DNA from: Erodium maritimum
Lineage: Eukaryota > Streptophyta > Magnoliopsida > Geraniales > Geraniaceae
Direction: 5' to 3'
DNA length: 64,000 nt
NCBI GenBank assembly: GCA_963921825.1
Contig: OY997589.1
Location: 77,732,523-77,796,522 of the forward strand
In this document: one piece after another, positions 31,892-45,100 of the stretch
Layout of the letters: each line of letters begins with the position of its first letter
How positions within the stretch are numbered: the first letter of the stretch is position 1
Translations under genes and position numbers: made by a program
The notes under the pieces: generated by a model
Databases searched by the model: none
Told to the model about the DNA's origin: nothing
What the model saw: only the letters and a program-made list of their open reading frames with translations

Positions 31892-32445
31892 TTGCAGAAC
31901 ACAACGTTTTACCGATACACGGAAGGCAGGGAAATCGCCTCTTCGCGGCCTCATCTCTCGCGGTGCTCAACACATCGTTTTACCGATATACGGAAGGCAG
32001 GGAAATCGCCTCTTCGCGGCCTCATCTCTCGCGGTGCTCAACACAGCGTTTTACCGATATACGGAAGGCAGGGAAATCGCCTCTTCGCGGCCTCATCTCT
32101 CGCGGTGCTCAACACATCGTTTTACCGATATACGGAAGGCAGGGAAATCGCCTCTTCGCGGCCTCATCTCTCGCGGTGCTCAACACAGCGTTTTACCGAT
32201 ATACGGAAGGCAGGGAAATCGCCTCTTCGCGGCCTCATCTCTCGCGGTGCTCAACACAGCATTTTACCGATATACGGAAGGCAGGGAAATCGCCTCTTCG
32301 CGGACTCATCTCTCGCGGTGCTCAACACAGCGTTTTATCGATATACGAAAGGCAGGGAAATCGCCTCTTCGCTGCCTCATCTCTCGCGGTGCTCAACACA
32401 GCGTTTTACCGATATACGGAAGGCAGGGAAATCGACTCTTCCTGA
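31892..32445. repeat. 71-bp minisatellite, 7.8 copies
   Basis: Units begin at 31892, 31963, 32034, 32105, 32176, 32247, 32318 and 32389 (last partial), an exact 71-bp period with few mismatches. The core includes TTTTACCGATATACGGAAGG and CTCTTCGCGGCCTCATCTC. As 71 is not a multiple of three, and no frame of the unit contains a stop, the same 71-residue super-repeat is read in all three plus frames, producing open stretches of 233, 160 and 138 codons. I regard these as by-products. Confidence 0.95.
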
Positions 32446-33479
32446 TGTAACCAAAGTTCCACAACCACTACACTTCACCGATTACGCGCCGGACGGTACG
32501 ATACACCTAACGGAAGTACTTCTCTCACACTTTACCGGCCGCGCCTCAAAACAATCGCAATCAACTCCCAAACAGGATCTCAACCACAAATGACCTCGGT
32601 ACCATCACCACAATCACGACCCCGTCGATCATATCACAAACCATGATTCTCCTCAGACAATCATGTCACACTTGCCCACATATACCGACGACATGTCACA
32701 CCGAATAAAATATGTCTCGAACCTTAAACTCCACTCACCACTATTCCGTACTGACCATCACTTACCGATACCCTCTCGAACACACTCAATACTATTATCA
32801 CAGAACAGTCACAATCACTTTCATAACCACAATCATGTTTCCATATTAACACCGCCAACATGCACATACTATCACTTACCGATACCACTCTCCACGTGGT
32901 TACCCTACCGACTTAACCGGTATCCCCAAACAGTCCCAATCCAACATATCAAGTAAAATAGGGAAGAGCACTCAAATCTATGATCATGCGTTCTCTAGTC
33001 AATTCTACTCATTTTCGTGTTCGTTATTTATTAACCGTTCAAGCATCAAAGGCATACTCAGATACATTCAGCACACAAGTCTTACGGGCGCGACATGACC
33101 CGATTCTACCAGCACAACAATTCCCAAGACAGAAATCGTAAAAGTTCATAGTTTGATACATCTACGCTAGTTGTTCGTTTCCTATATGCATACTAGTTCT
33201 TTAGCCGGTTTATTAGGTTTCCATATATGCATTCCAGTAAAACCGTAATAAAGCAGGTTCGAGGTAATCCCTACCTCTTGAAGAGCCGACCGTTGCGTCT
33301 CCTAGCTATTGACGTCCGGGCCTACCTCCGGTCTTCTCCGTGCTCGGGGTAAAGGCCTGGTTTACACAAAAGGGACGGTATTAGTCCCGGTCCAACCCGT
33401 AACGGTCCTCTAAATCTTAATTAAGTCCAAGTATTTAATCTGATTTTAAGTCAAATCCTTATTTAATTAATTTAATTAT

Positions 33480-33700
33480 TCTGCCTTGACCCGGCCCGGC
33501 CCGAGTTCGACCCGAACCGGAGTTCGAACCAGGTCCAGACCCAGACCCAGGACATGACCCGAGCCTGACCCAGACCCGGGTCCTACCCGACTCAGGACCT
33601 GGACCATCGATCCAGCCCGGATCCGAGGCCCAAACCGGGTTCGACCCGAGGCCCAAACCTAGTCCAGCCCAAAGCCCAGACCAGAACTAAGGCCCAGCCC
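33480..33700. repeat. GACCCG/CCAGACC-rich tract
   Basis: Short, irregular copies of GACCCGG, CCCAGAC and CGAGGCCCA in the LTR. Low-complexity and non-coding. Confidence 0.6.
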
Positions 33701-34255
33701 AAGTCGGTTGTCAACTCAGGCCCGAGCTCAGCTTGCTCAGGTCGTCGGTGGCTATGGTTCCGATGTCCTGCAGCGACGGCGGCGGCGATTCTCGGCGGCG
33801 AGGCTCAAGGGTGCGGTTCTCGGCGGCGGAGGAGGCGTCAGGGTGAACGGAACGCCGAGGGGAGGATGGGAGTGCGAGATCCAGAGGCTTCCGACCAGGA
33901 TCGACGCCGTGAGAGCTCGCCGGCGTCCAGAACTCAGATCTGAGAGCTCCGGCGAGCTTCTCCGGCTCAACCCTCAGTCCAACCGAGCTCGTGTTGCTCG
34001 ATTCTTAGAGAAGAGGGAGTGGGGAGAACGGATCGAGGCCACAAATCACTCACCGTTACAGATATGGCTCGGAAAAGGGCGCGACGAGGTTTAGACGGCG
34101 CCGACGTTGCTGGGTTTTGAAGAACCGGAGACAAGAGTTGGGGTTTCTGTTTTTTTTCTGGGTTCTGAGAGCGAGGACGAGATGGGAATGGAAGGAGAAG
34201 AGAGAGGGCGAGGACGACGAGGTCGGGGAGTGGTCGGAGGGTCTGGTTAAAAATG

Positions 34256-35932
34256 GACGCGCTCCATTTGACCCTATCTCAGGGAACGTCCGATTAAAAC
34301 TCACAGGCAAGGGATCCGCGGTGTGCTTCCGCCGTTGGGAATGTAGAAGACGATAGGCAACGACTCAAAATCTGCCCAACACCTCAAAAGGGTCTGATAG
34401 ACTACGGGGCCCGCTTGCCTTCATCACAGTCGAACCGTATTCGACCCTTATTCAGACTCACCCTCAGAATTACGTAATCACCAACGACAAACTCAAGCCA
34501 TCGAAGTCGTTCGCATACCTCTTCTGTCGGCTCTGCACGGTCTTTAACCGTTCCCGAAAACACAATCTTTGCTTAAACGTCTTTCACTTGATCACGCTAG
34601 TTACCCGAATGCCACCCTTGGCGGTGAAAAACAGTCTTGCTCACAGTTCACAAATCCAACGCGCAACGTCTCACACCAACTCAAAGAATTACCGTAGACA
34701 CAAGCCGAGAAACATCCAAAACACGTAAGAAACTCAGGTAACGGTCTAGGTATCCCATACCGGAATTTCCGTCGGTGTAGGCATCATGCGGAACATTCCG
34801 TAGGTCGAACAAAGTCGGAACTACACACTGACGTAACTTCTCAATTTCCTCCTTAGTAACCCCTACAGGGATAGTTCACACCGGAACTCAAGCATGGTCA
34901 TGTCCCGACCAAGACACACAAACAAGGAAGTAACACATAAATGCAATTATCACGATCAAGGATCTCAAAACCAGTGCACGGTTCAGTAAAACACATACTT
35001 TACCAATTTCTAATCGGACGGCCGTCGTACAACAACAAGGAACGATGAAACCTCTTACTGGCACTTAATCGAAAGTAGGCGTCCTTCGGGACACACCTAA
35101 ACCAAACGTCACGATAACCACACTCGACGGTCTAACACAAACCAAGATTGCTCATCGAAGGTTATCCAACCCGTGATAAACCTCTTACCGTTACTACTTG
35201 TTCACACACTACCGATCAACCAACCTATAAGTCATTTCAACCAAGTCACCATATTACTGAGTACCCAACCAGCAATGAACACTCAAGAATTTGAACGGCC
35301 TTTGAGGTACCTTGCATGTATTTCCTCAAACGTCTTTCGAACCACTTAGGACCAGTCACTGGTCAACTTTTAGTCCTCATTATGCCCTGCTTGGCACCAG
35401 ACACGACCTACCAGACACTGCTTCGTTCGGTGCCATCTTGTTACTGGCCTGGAAGTTTGTGGTAGTTGCACCCGGCTAACAATTTTCGGATCCACACGTG
35501 AGGTGTTCTCACTTTCCTGGCGTAAACTTAGCCGTTGCACTAGTCTTCGCGAGGCGTTGGCGTTCGCTCTTCCCTTGTCGTCAAAGATATGTCTTGGCAC
35601 TCGGTTCGCGTTCTCCGTATTCCGCTCCGTTGAGAATGTTGATTGATGTCGCTATATCTCTCAATGTTGCTTGATTGTACTGTGCGACGTGGATGATGTG
35701 ACTCTCAAACACGTCTTCTTACTGCTGCGCGGCACAAACTCTCTTCTTGATCCGCTACATGCTCCGATCTTCGGTGTCGTCATTGTTGACCGTCTTCTTC
35801 TGGAGCTTGTCGCGTCGATACTAAGCGTCGATTCTTCATCTTGATGCGGTCCAGCATCCGGTGGTCTTCATGCCTCCTTAGCGCTCTGTTCCTCTCCTTC
35901 TTGAAGCGTGCTGCAGTCTTCACGGCGAGGCG
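34256..35932 (-). pseudogene. Decayed gypsy pol, integrase part
   Basis: Heavily mutated. Near 34560-34400 the minus strand reads VCERLRWLEFVVGDYVILRVS followed by NKGRIRF, matching the gypsy integrase C-terminal block (R-x-L-E-F-x-V-G-D-x-V-x-L-K-V-S-P). The rest of this stretch, including a 76-codon frame at 35600-35370, cannot be assigned with confidence but lies where integrase and RNase H belong. Confidence 0.5.
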
Positions 35933-37610
35933 TGATGCGGGGCATTTTAACACTTAAAAGGGCCACATTATATCGAGTTATATAGGCTTTTGGTCCTGAT
36001 TTTCTATCATATATTTAGGTTTAGCATGAATAATTGATTTTATCGATATGTTCGGTGTTTTGATGGATTTCCGGCGTATTTTGGGTGTTTTGTGCTTGTG
36101 GACCGTCAGGAGGGTCGATTTTGTCCGCTTTGAAATATATTCATGATTGGTCTTGTTTTGTAGGTATTGAAACGAGAAAAATTATGGCGCAAGAACGAGA
36201 TCAATCGGAATCCAAACAAAGCCGGGGCGAGCAAAATAGCGAAAAAGGAGCAAAAATGGATGAGGGTCCCAGCCGTTCGCCACGTGTCCTCTGCGCCAGC
36301 CGCCATCTTCCATGTCAGACACCTGTCCCAGCCGCCCAGCGACACCTGTCCCCTGCGGGTCCCAGCTCCAGCCGCCTCTCACCTCCAGCGCGACACGTGG
36401 TGGCCTCCAGCCGCCACTTCGCCTCTGCTTGACACCAGTCCGTCCCAGCTCCTCCACTTCTCTACAGCCGCGTGTCCCACCAAGCTCAACCCTACTACTC
36501 ACCATTTCAGCGCCGCACCAAAGGGAGACTGGATCTTCTCCATTTTTACACAGAGCACGAACACGAAGCAAAAACCATATTTTGTATAGTTTTATTTTCT
36601 TTTCTTTTCTTTTGAATTAAGGAGAGAGTTTATTATTTTGAATTTGATTGTTGAGGATCTATATTTTGTGAGTAGAGCATCATTTGATATTTATTTGGGT
36701 GTTGATTTTTGGAGAAAAGCTTCATTGTTAGCTACACAAGTGGATTTCTTTTGGTGGATTTTCAAGAGCATCAAGGAGAGAGATAGAAGAAGAAGAAGAA
36801 GAAGAGCAACCTTAGACAACTAATTCGGTGATTGTATCTCTACTTTCATTTTGATTATGAGTTTAATTGTTTGCTTCTTTTCATTCTTGCATTTTCTCAC
36901 CATGAACAACTAAACCCCCAATTTCTAGGGCTATGGGGGATTAGAGTAGGGATTTCTGTAAATTGAATGCTTCGATTGCGATGATTGTTGATTTGTTTTA
37001 GTGTCTATGATTGATTTGTGCATAATGCTTTACCTCCCGTGTAGGCTTGGTAATTGCTTCGAATTAGGATCTGTAGCTCGAAAGAGGAGGATTCTAGTTA
37101 AGTCAAAAATCGATCATAGGTTGGATTTAAATCCTTAGCTAGAACTAGCGGGGTTAATACAATTGCAATACCTATAGACTGGTTTGGTCGAAAGTTAGAA
37201 GTTGTCATAGAGCTTAACGCTTTGTGTCTTCCTACATCGTGATTCGAAAGAACTCGGTGGTTAGATCCCATTAGGGTCCGAATCGTTCCAAAGAAGTTAG
37301 GACTAGAGTCGAGACAACTCGTTGCCTCTAAAATAAATCGACATCGCTACAATCAAACGTGTTCAATTTTATGGAATGAACTCGATGAACCCATGCCCTT
37401 GATTTCTCTTCACTTGATTTAAGATAACAAAACTCTCTGTTAAATTCTGTATTTTCTTTTTAGTCGTTATAGGTTTATTTCAAAACATAAAAACTCGATT
37501 TTTACCGAAATAGCTTAGCTACAAACTTTAAATAGTAAGTGATTGTCTATTGCTCCTTTGGGCTCGATATTCCGGACTTCAAATCCGATTACTACTTGAC
37601 GGCCGGTGCA
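35933..37610 (+). repeat. Solo LTR, Tat/Athila-like
   Basis: Begins TGATGCGGGGCATTTTAACA and ends in GACTTCAAATCCGATTACTA then CTTGACGGCCGGTGCACTTG. In the interior are CCATGAACAACTAAACCCCC and TCTAGGGCTATGGGGGATTA, and a trinucleotide run (GAA)n at 36787. From memory these resemble large Tat/Athila LTRs. No gag or pol is linked and both sides are decayed gypsy pol, so I call a solo LTR. The flanks GCGTG (35930) and CCGTG (37615) are a possible duplication with one mismatch, so edges are uncertain by a few bases. Confidence 0.6.
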
Positions 37611-37619
37611 CTTGCCGTG

Positions 37620-38405
37620 CTCAAGTTTGCGCTTAAACCCGCAGGGCGTCAAGGTTTTTCTTCGAGCTGGCTCTTCGGACTGACGTTCGGTGCGGTCACT
37701 TTACTGGCGCGAATCTGCATGCTCTAAGGATGTCGACGTCGTCTTTGGTCTCGGGTTAATTCTGATGCTGGCTACGTGAACTGACGACACTCTGCTCAGT
37801 CCCTCTGGGAAGAACGTAAGGAACACGCTCTAATCTAATCTCTCACGTACGGCACACACTCGTCCAACTCTTGCTTGTTAACCGGGGTGTCAGGACAAAA
37901 GGTCCTCTCTACGGTTCGAATCTTATGACTCAAATCTTCCCGCGGTGATAGAAGAAGTTGGAGATAGCAACGCCTGTGGGTTAGGGTCCAACACGCTTCT
38001 GCTGCGCTACTCTGATCTTCTCGTCACTCGGTCCTCTTCGGGGACCGGTCGGACCTTTTACAGGTCAAGACTGCGGCCTTTTACTCTTCGAGCATTCGCT
38101 GCCGATCGCACTCGATGAAACGTCTGATGTTCCATAACTCGGTTTTTAAAGCTCGATCAAAACGTTCGAAATAGGAAAGGAAGCCTTCAGTCCGGCAAGT
38201 TCTTAAGAACGAGACAGTTTGCTACTCCACTTTCTTCTCATACCGACACTAGTCGGGACTACCACACCCCAAGTCGATGTGTAAAGGTACGGGTGGGCTT
38301 AACAGTTTTAAACTTGTTCCAACAAAACGTAAACACGAAACGAGAAACCAAGTGTAATACTCAAGTGTCATCAAATACAAAATCCAAAGTCTAAAAAGTA
38401 AACAA
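37620..38405 (-). pseudogene. Decayed gypsy pol, protease/RT part
   Basis: No intact frame. Its position between gag (38411) and integrase (below 35932) makes it the expected protease-reverse transcriptase segment, but I did not recognise a motif strongly enough to prove it. Confidence 0.35.
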
Positions 38406-38410
38406 GTGCT

Positions 38411-39453
38411 CTAAGCGACCTCATGATCGTAAACAAATCCCTCATCTCGGGGTCCGGCGATCGCGTACACTCTGCCCTGCCGAGTCGGAGGTCCTCCTCT
38501 CGGTGGTGGGGGAGGAAGAGCCAACTGCTGGGCTAGCCCCTGTAGCTGCCTCAGCGCTGGTGCTCTCGCAGCTGGTCGTGGAGGTCTCGGCTGCTGTATC
38601 TGGCGCTGCCTGAACTGGAGTGCCTGTCCAGGGCGTGACTGCTGAGGTCTCGGTACTGGAAGCTCTCGGCCCGACGAGGGATACTGCATCATCATGTGGC
38701 CCGGTTGCCCACAACTGAAACACCGGAACTCCCTACCGCTCGGTCTACCTGCTGACCCTGTCTGGCTGATAGCGAGACGACCCGTAGTACTCGCGTCCAC
38801 CGGGCAGTCCCTGCTCAGATGTCCGCGCCGATGACAACGGTAACAATTTGGTCCCAACTCGGACACTGTCGATCCTACTGATGCCACTGACCCCATCGAT
38901 CTCTGCCCGCTGAACTGCTGCTGAGGACGGAAGGATCCAGTAGTCCTCTACCGCCTCGCGTCCCTCACCTCTGACGGTCTCAGAAAACCGCTAGGTCTCG
39001 GACGATTCTCTCGAGCACCGGAGATCTCGCTGAGGCACTGCTCTATGGCTAACGCTTGATCCACCATCTCGGTGTACTCCCGAGTCCTGAATGCAACAAG
39101 TCGATCCCGAATCGGGGCGATGAGTCCATCCCCGAAACGCCTGCACCGGTCATCCTCGGTCGCCACCATCTCTAGCGTGAACCGGGCTAGCGCGGTAAAT
39201 CTGTACTCATACTCAGATACGGTCCTCGTGCCCTGGCGTAGGTCCTGAAATTGCATGCGTCGAGTGTCTCGCGCAGATTCCGGAAAGAACTGCTCAAGAA
39301 ACACAGCTCGGATACGGTCGTAGTCATCACCGACCCGTCCCTCAACACGCTCCCACCAGTGGAAAGCGTCGTCCCTCAGCTGATGAGCTGCAAAGGACAC
39401 TCTCAGATGTCCATCTGAAATACTGGAGGTGTTCAGGTTCCTGGAGACCTGCT
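38411..39453 (-). pseudogene. Gypsy gag (capsid and zinc knuckles), N-terminus lost
   Basis: From 39453 the minus strand reads the retrotransposon gag core: LRVSFAAHQLRDDAFHWWER, then FLEQFFPESARDTRRMQF, LRQGTRTVSEYEYRFTALAR, and a stop near 38948. A second frame (38896-38411) continues in the nucleocapsid with CYRCHRRGHLSRDC, a good CCHC knuckle, and CFSCGQPGHMMMQY, where the last cysteine is replaced by tyrosine. The tail is proline/glutamine-rich. The N-terminal residues are cut at 39453 where the copia LTR begins. Confidence 0.8.
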
Positions 39454-40561
39454 GCTTGATCGAGAGCGACTGAAAGAATAGCATGGCCATGCACATGATA
39501 CTAGGTATCATATATTCAATCATCTCACATATCAAGGAACAGTGATTGAGAATAATAAGGATGACGGCTCTATGCCTTATCTCAATCATGATATCGGAGA
39601 TAAAAGGATAATGACAGAAACGACGGAAAGGTTAGAATCGATTGCTTCGATTCGCTATGTAGTGTCAGGCAATACTAAAGTCTCGTTAGTTTCCACTTAT
39701 ATAGGATCAAGTAAAATGGGATTTTACGTTGATCTATCGACATGCATAAACCTAAGGGTCACACCGAAGGATGAAACTCATTGACACATTTATGGAGAAT
39801 GGCCAAAAGAGAGTTGTCTCGGGACATGACCAGAACTGGGTTTTGGGTCATGTGCCCGTAAGTGAATAGGACATTACGGATCAAGACAAGGCTTGGAGTC
39901 TTGGGATTGACCGCGTTGGATAATGTTGGACATTTCCGGTATGGAAGGCTTGGAGACGATGAGCACGTCACGGGACCTCATTGGGAATGGCCATGGGCCA
40001 TGTTCCAAGAGGCCCATGAAAGGCCCATGCAACCAAGGCCCATGGAACTAATTAATCAAGTCTTGATTAATTAGTACTAAGTAAGCAAGACAAGGATTAA
40101 GGTGTTGGTGATTCACCACCTAACCCATCTTGTCTTGTCATACTTAGCACCATACTTGTCTTACTTCACACCATGCTTCACACCTTACTTTTCCTTGATG
40201 GTTGTTGATGTTTTAAGTCATCTTTTTTCTACAACAAATCACAAGACAAGAATAGAAACACAACTTCTCTCCCTCTCACACTACAATTTCGAGTTTGGCA
40301 CATTTCCTCCCTCTTGTTGTGTTCTTGAGTCATCTAAAGAAGAACTACGTGGCTTTGATTCCAATTGGATACGTAGGCGTCTTGGAGACTCAAGCCGATC
40401 ATCGTTTCTTTGGTGTTCTCTTCCTTTTCTTGAACTAGTTGGTAAGGAAACATCCATATTGTTTATTCTCTTGTGTATCTAATATTTGGTAGTGTTCTAT
40501 GACATGGTCTCGAGTTATTTCCGCTGCAAGTATGTGTTCATACCCTCCATCGAGACCCACA
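39454..40561 (+). repeat. 5' LTR of copia element, 5'-truncated
   Basis: Nearly identical to 46717-47799, for example at GCTTGATCGAGAG(C/T)GACTG. Ends ACCCACA just before the primer site. The loss of its start would remove U3 promoter sequence. Confidence 0.85.
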
Positions 40562-42109
40562 GTGGTATCAGAGCCGTGCTACCTTCGGGATTCACAAGAG
40601 AACTTTTGGTTTTGCTTGCTAGTTTCGGTTTTGCATGTTAATTTGCTAAATTGTTTGATAACATGTTTTAAATTCTTGTTTATGGGTTTAATGCATGAAA
40701 AATGAATTTTTGAAAAGTTTATCAAATCTGGAATTTTTGAAAAAAATTTGATTTTTCGGGTCTCGGGAGCGGGACTCTCGGGGAGCCGAAACCGGGACCG
40801 AACGGGGCTCCGTTGGACGGAGCTAGGCCAAGCATGACCATTGGATGGTCAATATGCCGAGCTAAACTGTTTTGTTAGTCATGACGAGTTTGGAACCGTC
40901 TTGATGAACTCAAAAATCAAATGTTTAAAAGTTTCAATTTTGAACGGTTTCGATAAACCGAGTATCAAAAAATTTCGAAACTTGGCAATTAATTAAAACT
41001 GGAAAATCACATGATGTTTGATAACATGCTTGTTTGATAACACGATGTGTGATGTGATGTTGGCATGGTGTACATAGTAGCCTCGAGTTCGATTTAATTT
41101 TTTATCGCTTTTCACGGCCTGCGAGCCGTTAGAGTTAGCGTGTAATTATTTTTTCGAGGTGTGGTCGTCGTACCACTTATTTGTAATATTTATTAATTCC
41201 CGACCTGCGAGTCGTGTATTAAATTGTAATATTTTACTCAAGACGAAGAAAGGGCGAAAAGGTCATTTGGTGGCTTCTCGGGTTTTGACATCGGCTTGGA
41301 GTCGGTGGAGCTCAAGAAGCTAGTGGGAGTTAGTTTAGTGGGCTATTATGTACATATTTAACGCTTTATGCTTGGTTTAGTTTTTGCATGATCATTTCTA
41401 TGTGTTTTAGAATTGCATGCTTAACTTAATTTACCGAGCATATCACCTCACATGCAAAGATAAAATTGGTTTTAATCATTGTCTGTGAGCCCTTAGAATC
41501 GTCATTACATTGGATGTAGTTGACGGGTTCGAAGGAAGAATTACATTGGATGTAATTGGAGGCATCAATACATTTGGAATGTAGTTGATGTGCTCATCGC
41601 ATCTAGGATGTGCCAAAAGTTTAAAACACAACCGGACAAGTAAAAACGGGTCATGTCCGATACCTCCCAATTATCAACACCTTACTACCTCCCCGTCCTA
41701 TGGGTGTCGTGCGCATTAGCGGAGCATCCATGGGAAAGCGGGGTAGTAGGTTTGGACGACATGTGTAGGTGTCGTGCGCATTAGCGGAGCACCCACATAG
41801 TGACGTGCCATAGTTGAAAATTGGTGGACCCGACTACGATTCTCAGCCTAAGGTTGAGCTAGGGTATCAGATAGGGTAAGCCGTGTACATGAGTACATAC
41901 CCTAGCCAAGAGTCACATTGGATGTGATTGGATGGAGTCCTACCTACATAGCTCGATTAAGTGGTGAGCATTAGTTCAGCTTAATCGGGTGAATCAAGGA
42001 TCTTGGTTTTAGATTCTAAAGGTTTAGAATCAATTGGTTGGTGTTTGAACTTGATCTTCATAAAATTTATTCAGTTTATTGATTATATTTTGTTTGTCGT
42101 GTAGATCAA
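40562..42109 (+). other. Copia leader with primer binding site
   Basis: TGGTATCAGAGCCG at 40563-40576 matches the initiator-Met-tRNA 3' end. The 1.5-kb leader contains two copies of GTGTCGTGCGCATTAGCGGA (41705 and 41769) and several CATTGGATGTA(G/A)TTG words around 41508-41590. No reading frame is supported. Confidence 0.7.
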
Positions 42110-45100
42110 ATGGCAAGCACTTCAGCGAACAATAGTAGTTTGTCACTAAAAACCATTCTTGATAGGATCAAGCTAAGTGGGACAAACTACTTGGACTGGG
42201 ACAGAAACTTGAGGATAGTCCTCAAATTCGAGCGCAAAGAATATGTCCTAGACCAGGCTATCCCTGAGGAGCCAGCTAACAATGCCATTAGGGCCGTTAA
42301 GGATGCATACCAAAAGCACCTTAGCGATTCTATAGATGTGGCATGTATTATGCTGGGTTGCATGGAGTCTGATCTCCAATACCAGTTCATGGAGTACTCT
42401 GATGACCCCTATACTATGATGGGGATCATAAAGGGTATGTTCAAGGAAAGGGCACGTATCGTGAGATACAATGTCCTTAATGAACTTCTCTCCTGCAAAA
42501 TGTCAGCAGGAGTCTCTATGGGTCCTCATGTCCTAAAGATGATGGGGCATCTCGAACATCTTAATCGACTGGGTCTTAAGATAGAGAACGAGATGGCAGC
42601 GAATGTGGTTCTGCGTTCCCTTCCTCGTTCATATGCTACGTTCGTCATGAACTATCATATGCACGATATGGACAAGACCATTTCAGAGTTGCATGGAATG
42701 TTGGTAACTGCTGAAAAGAACGTCAAGGATCAGGGATCCAAGGATGTTCTGATGGTCAGACAGGGAAACAGTTTCAAGAATAAGGGAACTGTTAGTGGTA
42801 AGGGCAAGGCCCCTATGCACTTGGCAGGAAAGATGAGGCATCCGAAGCGTCCTAACCCTCCTAGGAACGGGGAGTCCTCAAGGAAGGGGAAGGAGGTCGA
42901 GAATGTCTGCTTCTACTGTCAGCAGCCTGGTCACTGGAAGAAAGATTGCAGGAAGTTTCTGGATGATCTGAAGAAGGGCGGTGGGACTGCGCCTTCATCA
43001 GGTATTTTCTTTATAGAGCTAAATCTCACTACTTCCAAAGATTCATGGGTATTGGATACCGGGGCTGAATCTCACATTTGTACTAATGTGCAGTGGCTGG
43101 AAGGTAGGAGAAGCTTGAAGAAGGACGAGGTAGACCTCGGAGTGGGCAACAAGACTAGAGTTGTGGCGACTACTGTAGGATCCATAAGTCTTCTTTTGCC
43201 AAGTGGGCTAGTTTTTGTTTTGAACAATGTATATTGTGTACCTACTTTCAGTAGGAATATTGTATCTATTTCTTTGTTGGACAAGGAAGGACACAATTTT
43301 GATGTTGGAAATGGGATTTTCAATATTTTATGCAATGATATATTTTATGCTAGCGCCAAAATGGTTGAAGGATTGTACATATTGGATATGAATAACAATG
43401 CCTCAAGCTCTATATATAATGTAAATACCAAGAGGTCTAAGTCCAATGATTTAGACCAAACTCTGTTATGGCACTGTCGTTTAGGCCACATAAACGAGAA
43501 ACGCATATCAACACTTCACAAGTGTGAACTTCTTAGTCTATTCGAATTTCATTCGATTGATAGATGTGAATCTTGTTTGATGGGAAAACTGACTAAAGCG
43601 CCCTTCATCGGTCGCGGTGAAAGGGCGGGTGACTTATTGGGGCTAATACACTCGGATGTGTGTGGACCAATGAGCACACTTTCCAGGAAGGGTTTTAGCT
43701 ACTTTATCACATTTACTAACGACTTCAGTAGATATGGTTATGTCTATTTGATGAGACATAAGTCTGAAGCTTTTGATAAATTCAAAGAGTTTAAGACTAA
43801 AGTAGAAAACCAGCTCGGGAAAAGTATTAAAGCACTTCGATCAGATTGAGGTGGAGAATACTTGACCACAGAGTTTTTAGATCATCTAGCAGAAAGTGGG
43901 ATCCTTTCGGAATGGACTCCTCCCGGAACACCACAATTGAATGGTGTATCCGAACGGAGAAACTGGACTTTATTGGATATGGTCCGGTCCATGATTAGTG
44001 GGACTGATCTCCCAATCTCTTTCTGGGGTTATGCTCTGGAGACGGCCGCGTTCAATTTGAATCGGGCTCCGACGAAGGCTGTGGAAGGGACACCATTTGA
44101 GAAATGGCATGGGAGAAAGCCCGTTTTGTCCTTCCTAAAGATTTGGGGTTGCGAGGCTTATGTGAAACGTTTAGTTCCGACTAAGCTCGAACCAAGATCT
44201 GATAAATGCACCTTCGTTGGGTATCCCAAAGAAACAATGGGGTACCACTTCTACAAACCCAGCGAGAACACGGTGTTCGTCGCTCGGTGTGAGGTCTTTA
44301 TGGAAAGGGAGTTTATTTCCAAAGACGTCAGTGGGAAGGCTGTACATCTAGAAGAAATTCAGGGTGGTACAGATCCAACTAATCCGCTGGACAACCCTGT
44401 AGAAGAGCCTGAGATGGTCGTAGAGCAAGGACCAGTTCCTGCAATAATTCCAGAAGGTCCAAGGCGATCTGAAAGGGTTAGTCGTCCACCTCTGAGATAT
44501 GGTTACTTTGTGTCTGGAGGTGACGGTGAGCTTGTGGTGGATCACGATGATCCAGCTACATTTCAGGAAGCTGTGGACGGGCCCGACTCTGAGTTATGGC
44601 TGGGAGCCATGAGGGAGGAAATGCAATCCATGTCGGACAACCAAGTCTGGGAACTGGTTGATCCCATCGGTGGTGTAAGAACCATCGGATGCAAATGGAT
44701 CTTCAAGGTGAAGATGGACATGGAAGGCAACCCTCAGACCTACAAAGCCCGACTGGTGGCGAAAGGTTATAGGCAGATCCAAGGGATTGACTATGAGGAA
44801 ACCTTTTCCCCAGTGGCTATGGTCAAATCTATCCGAATTCTTCTTGCCATAGCTTCATATCACGGTTACGAGATATGGCAAATGGATATCAAAACCGCTT
44901 TCCTAAACGGAAATTTGTCGGAGGACGTTTATATGTCTCAACCCGAAGGTTTTGTCGATCCGAAGAATAAGGGAAAGATTTGTAAGTTGTTGAAATCCAT
45001 TTATGGATTGAAACAAGCTTCTCGGAGTTGGAACCTTCATTTTGATGAAGCTGTAATTGGATTTGGCTTTATCAAGAATGAAGATGAACCTTGCGTTTAC

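Larger units (their letters stand above)
31132..34255 (-). repeat. 3' LTR of the large gypsy element
   Basis: About 3.1 kb, ending (minus sense) GGATTTGGGGCGTGACA at 31132. It contains CTACTGAGCGCCAAGCTCAC (31432-31413), a motif also in the solo LTR at 54498-57078, a 71-bp minisatellite and a GACCCG-rich tract. The LTR start, kept in the other copy at 54158-53840, is missing here, so a deletion removed it together with the polypurine tract and chromodomain region. The full LTR would be about 3.4 kb. Confidence 0.75.

Noticed and set aside
31892-32445. CRISPR-like array
   Set aside because: Units are directly adjacent with no unique spacers, and the context is plant nuclear DNA.
31892-32593. 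233-codon open frame made of repeats as a protein gene
   Set aside because: It is the 71-bp minisatellite read through; the other two plus frames are equally open, and the array lies in a retrotransposon LTR.
33708-34094. 128-codon arginine-rich frame
   Set aside because: GC-rich LTR sequence; the copy at 47800 and 53538 does not preserve it as a conserved protein.
35370-35600. 76-codon minus-strand frame as a host gene
   Set aside because: It lies in the decayed pol of the large gypsy element and shows no independent domain.
40563-40576. Possible tRNA fragment
   Set aside because: TGGTATCAGAGCCG is the retrotransposon primer binding site; no tRNA fold is present around it.
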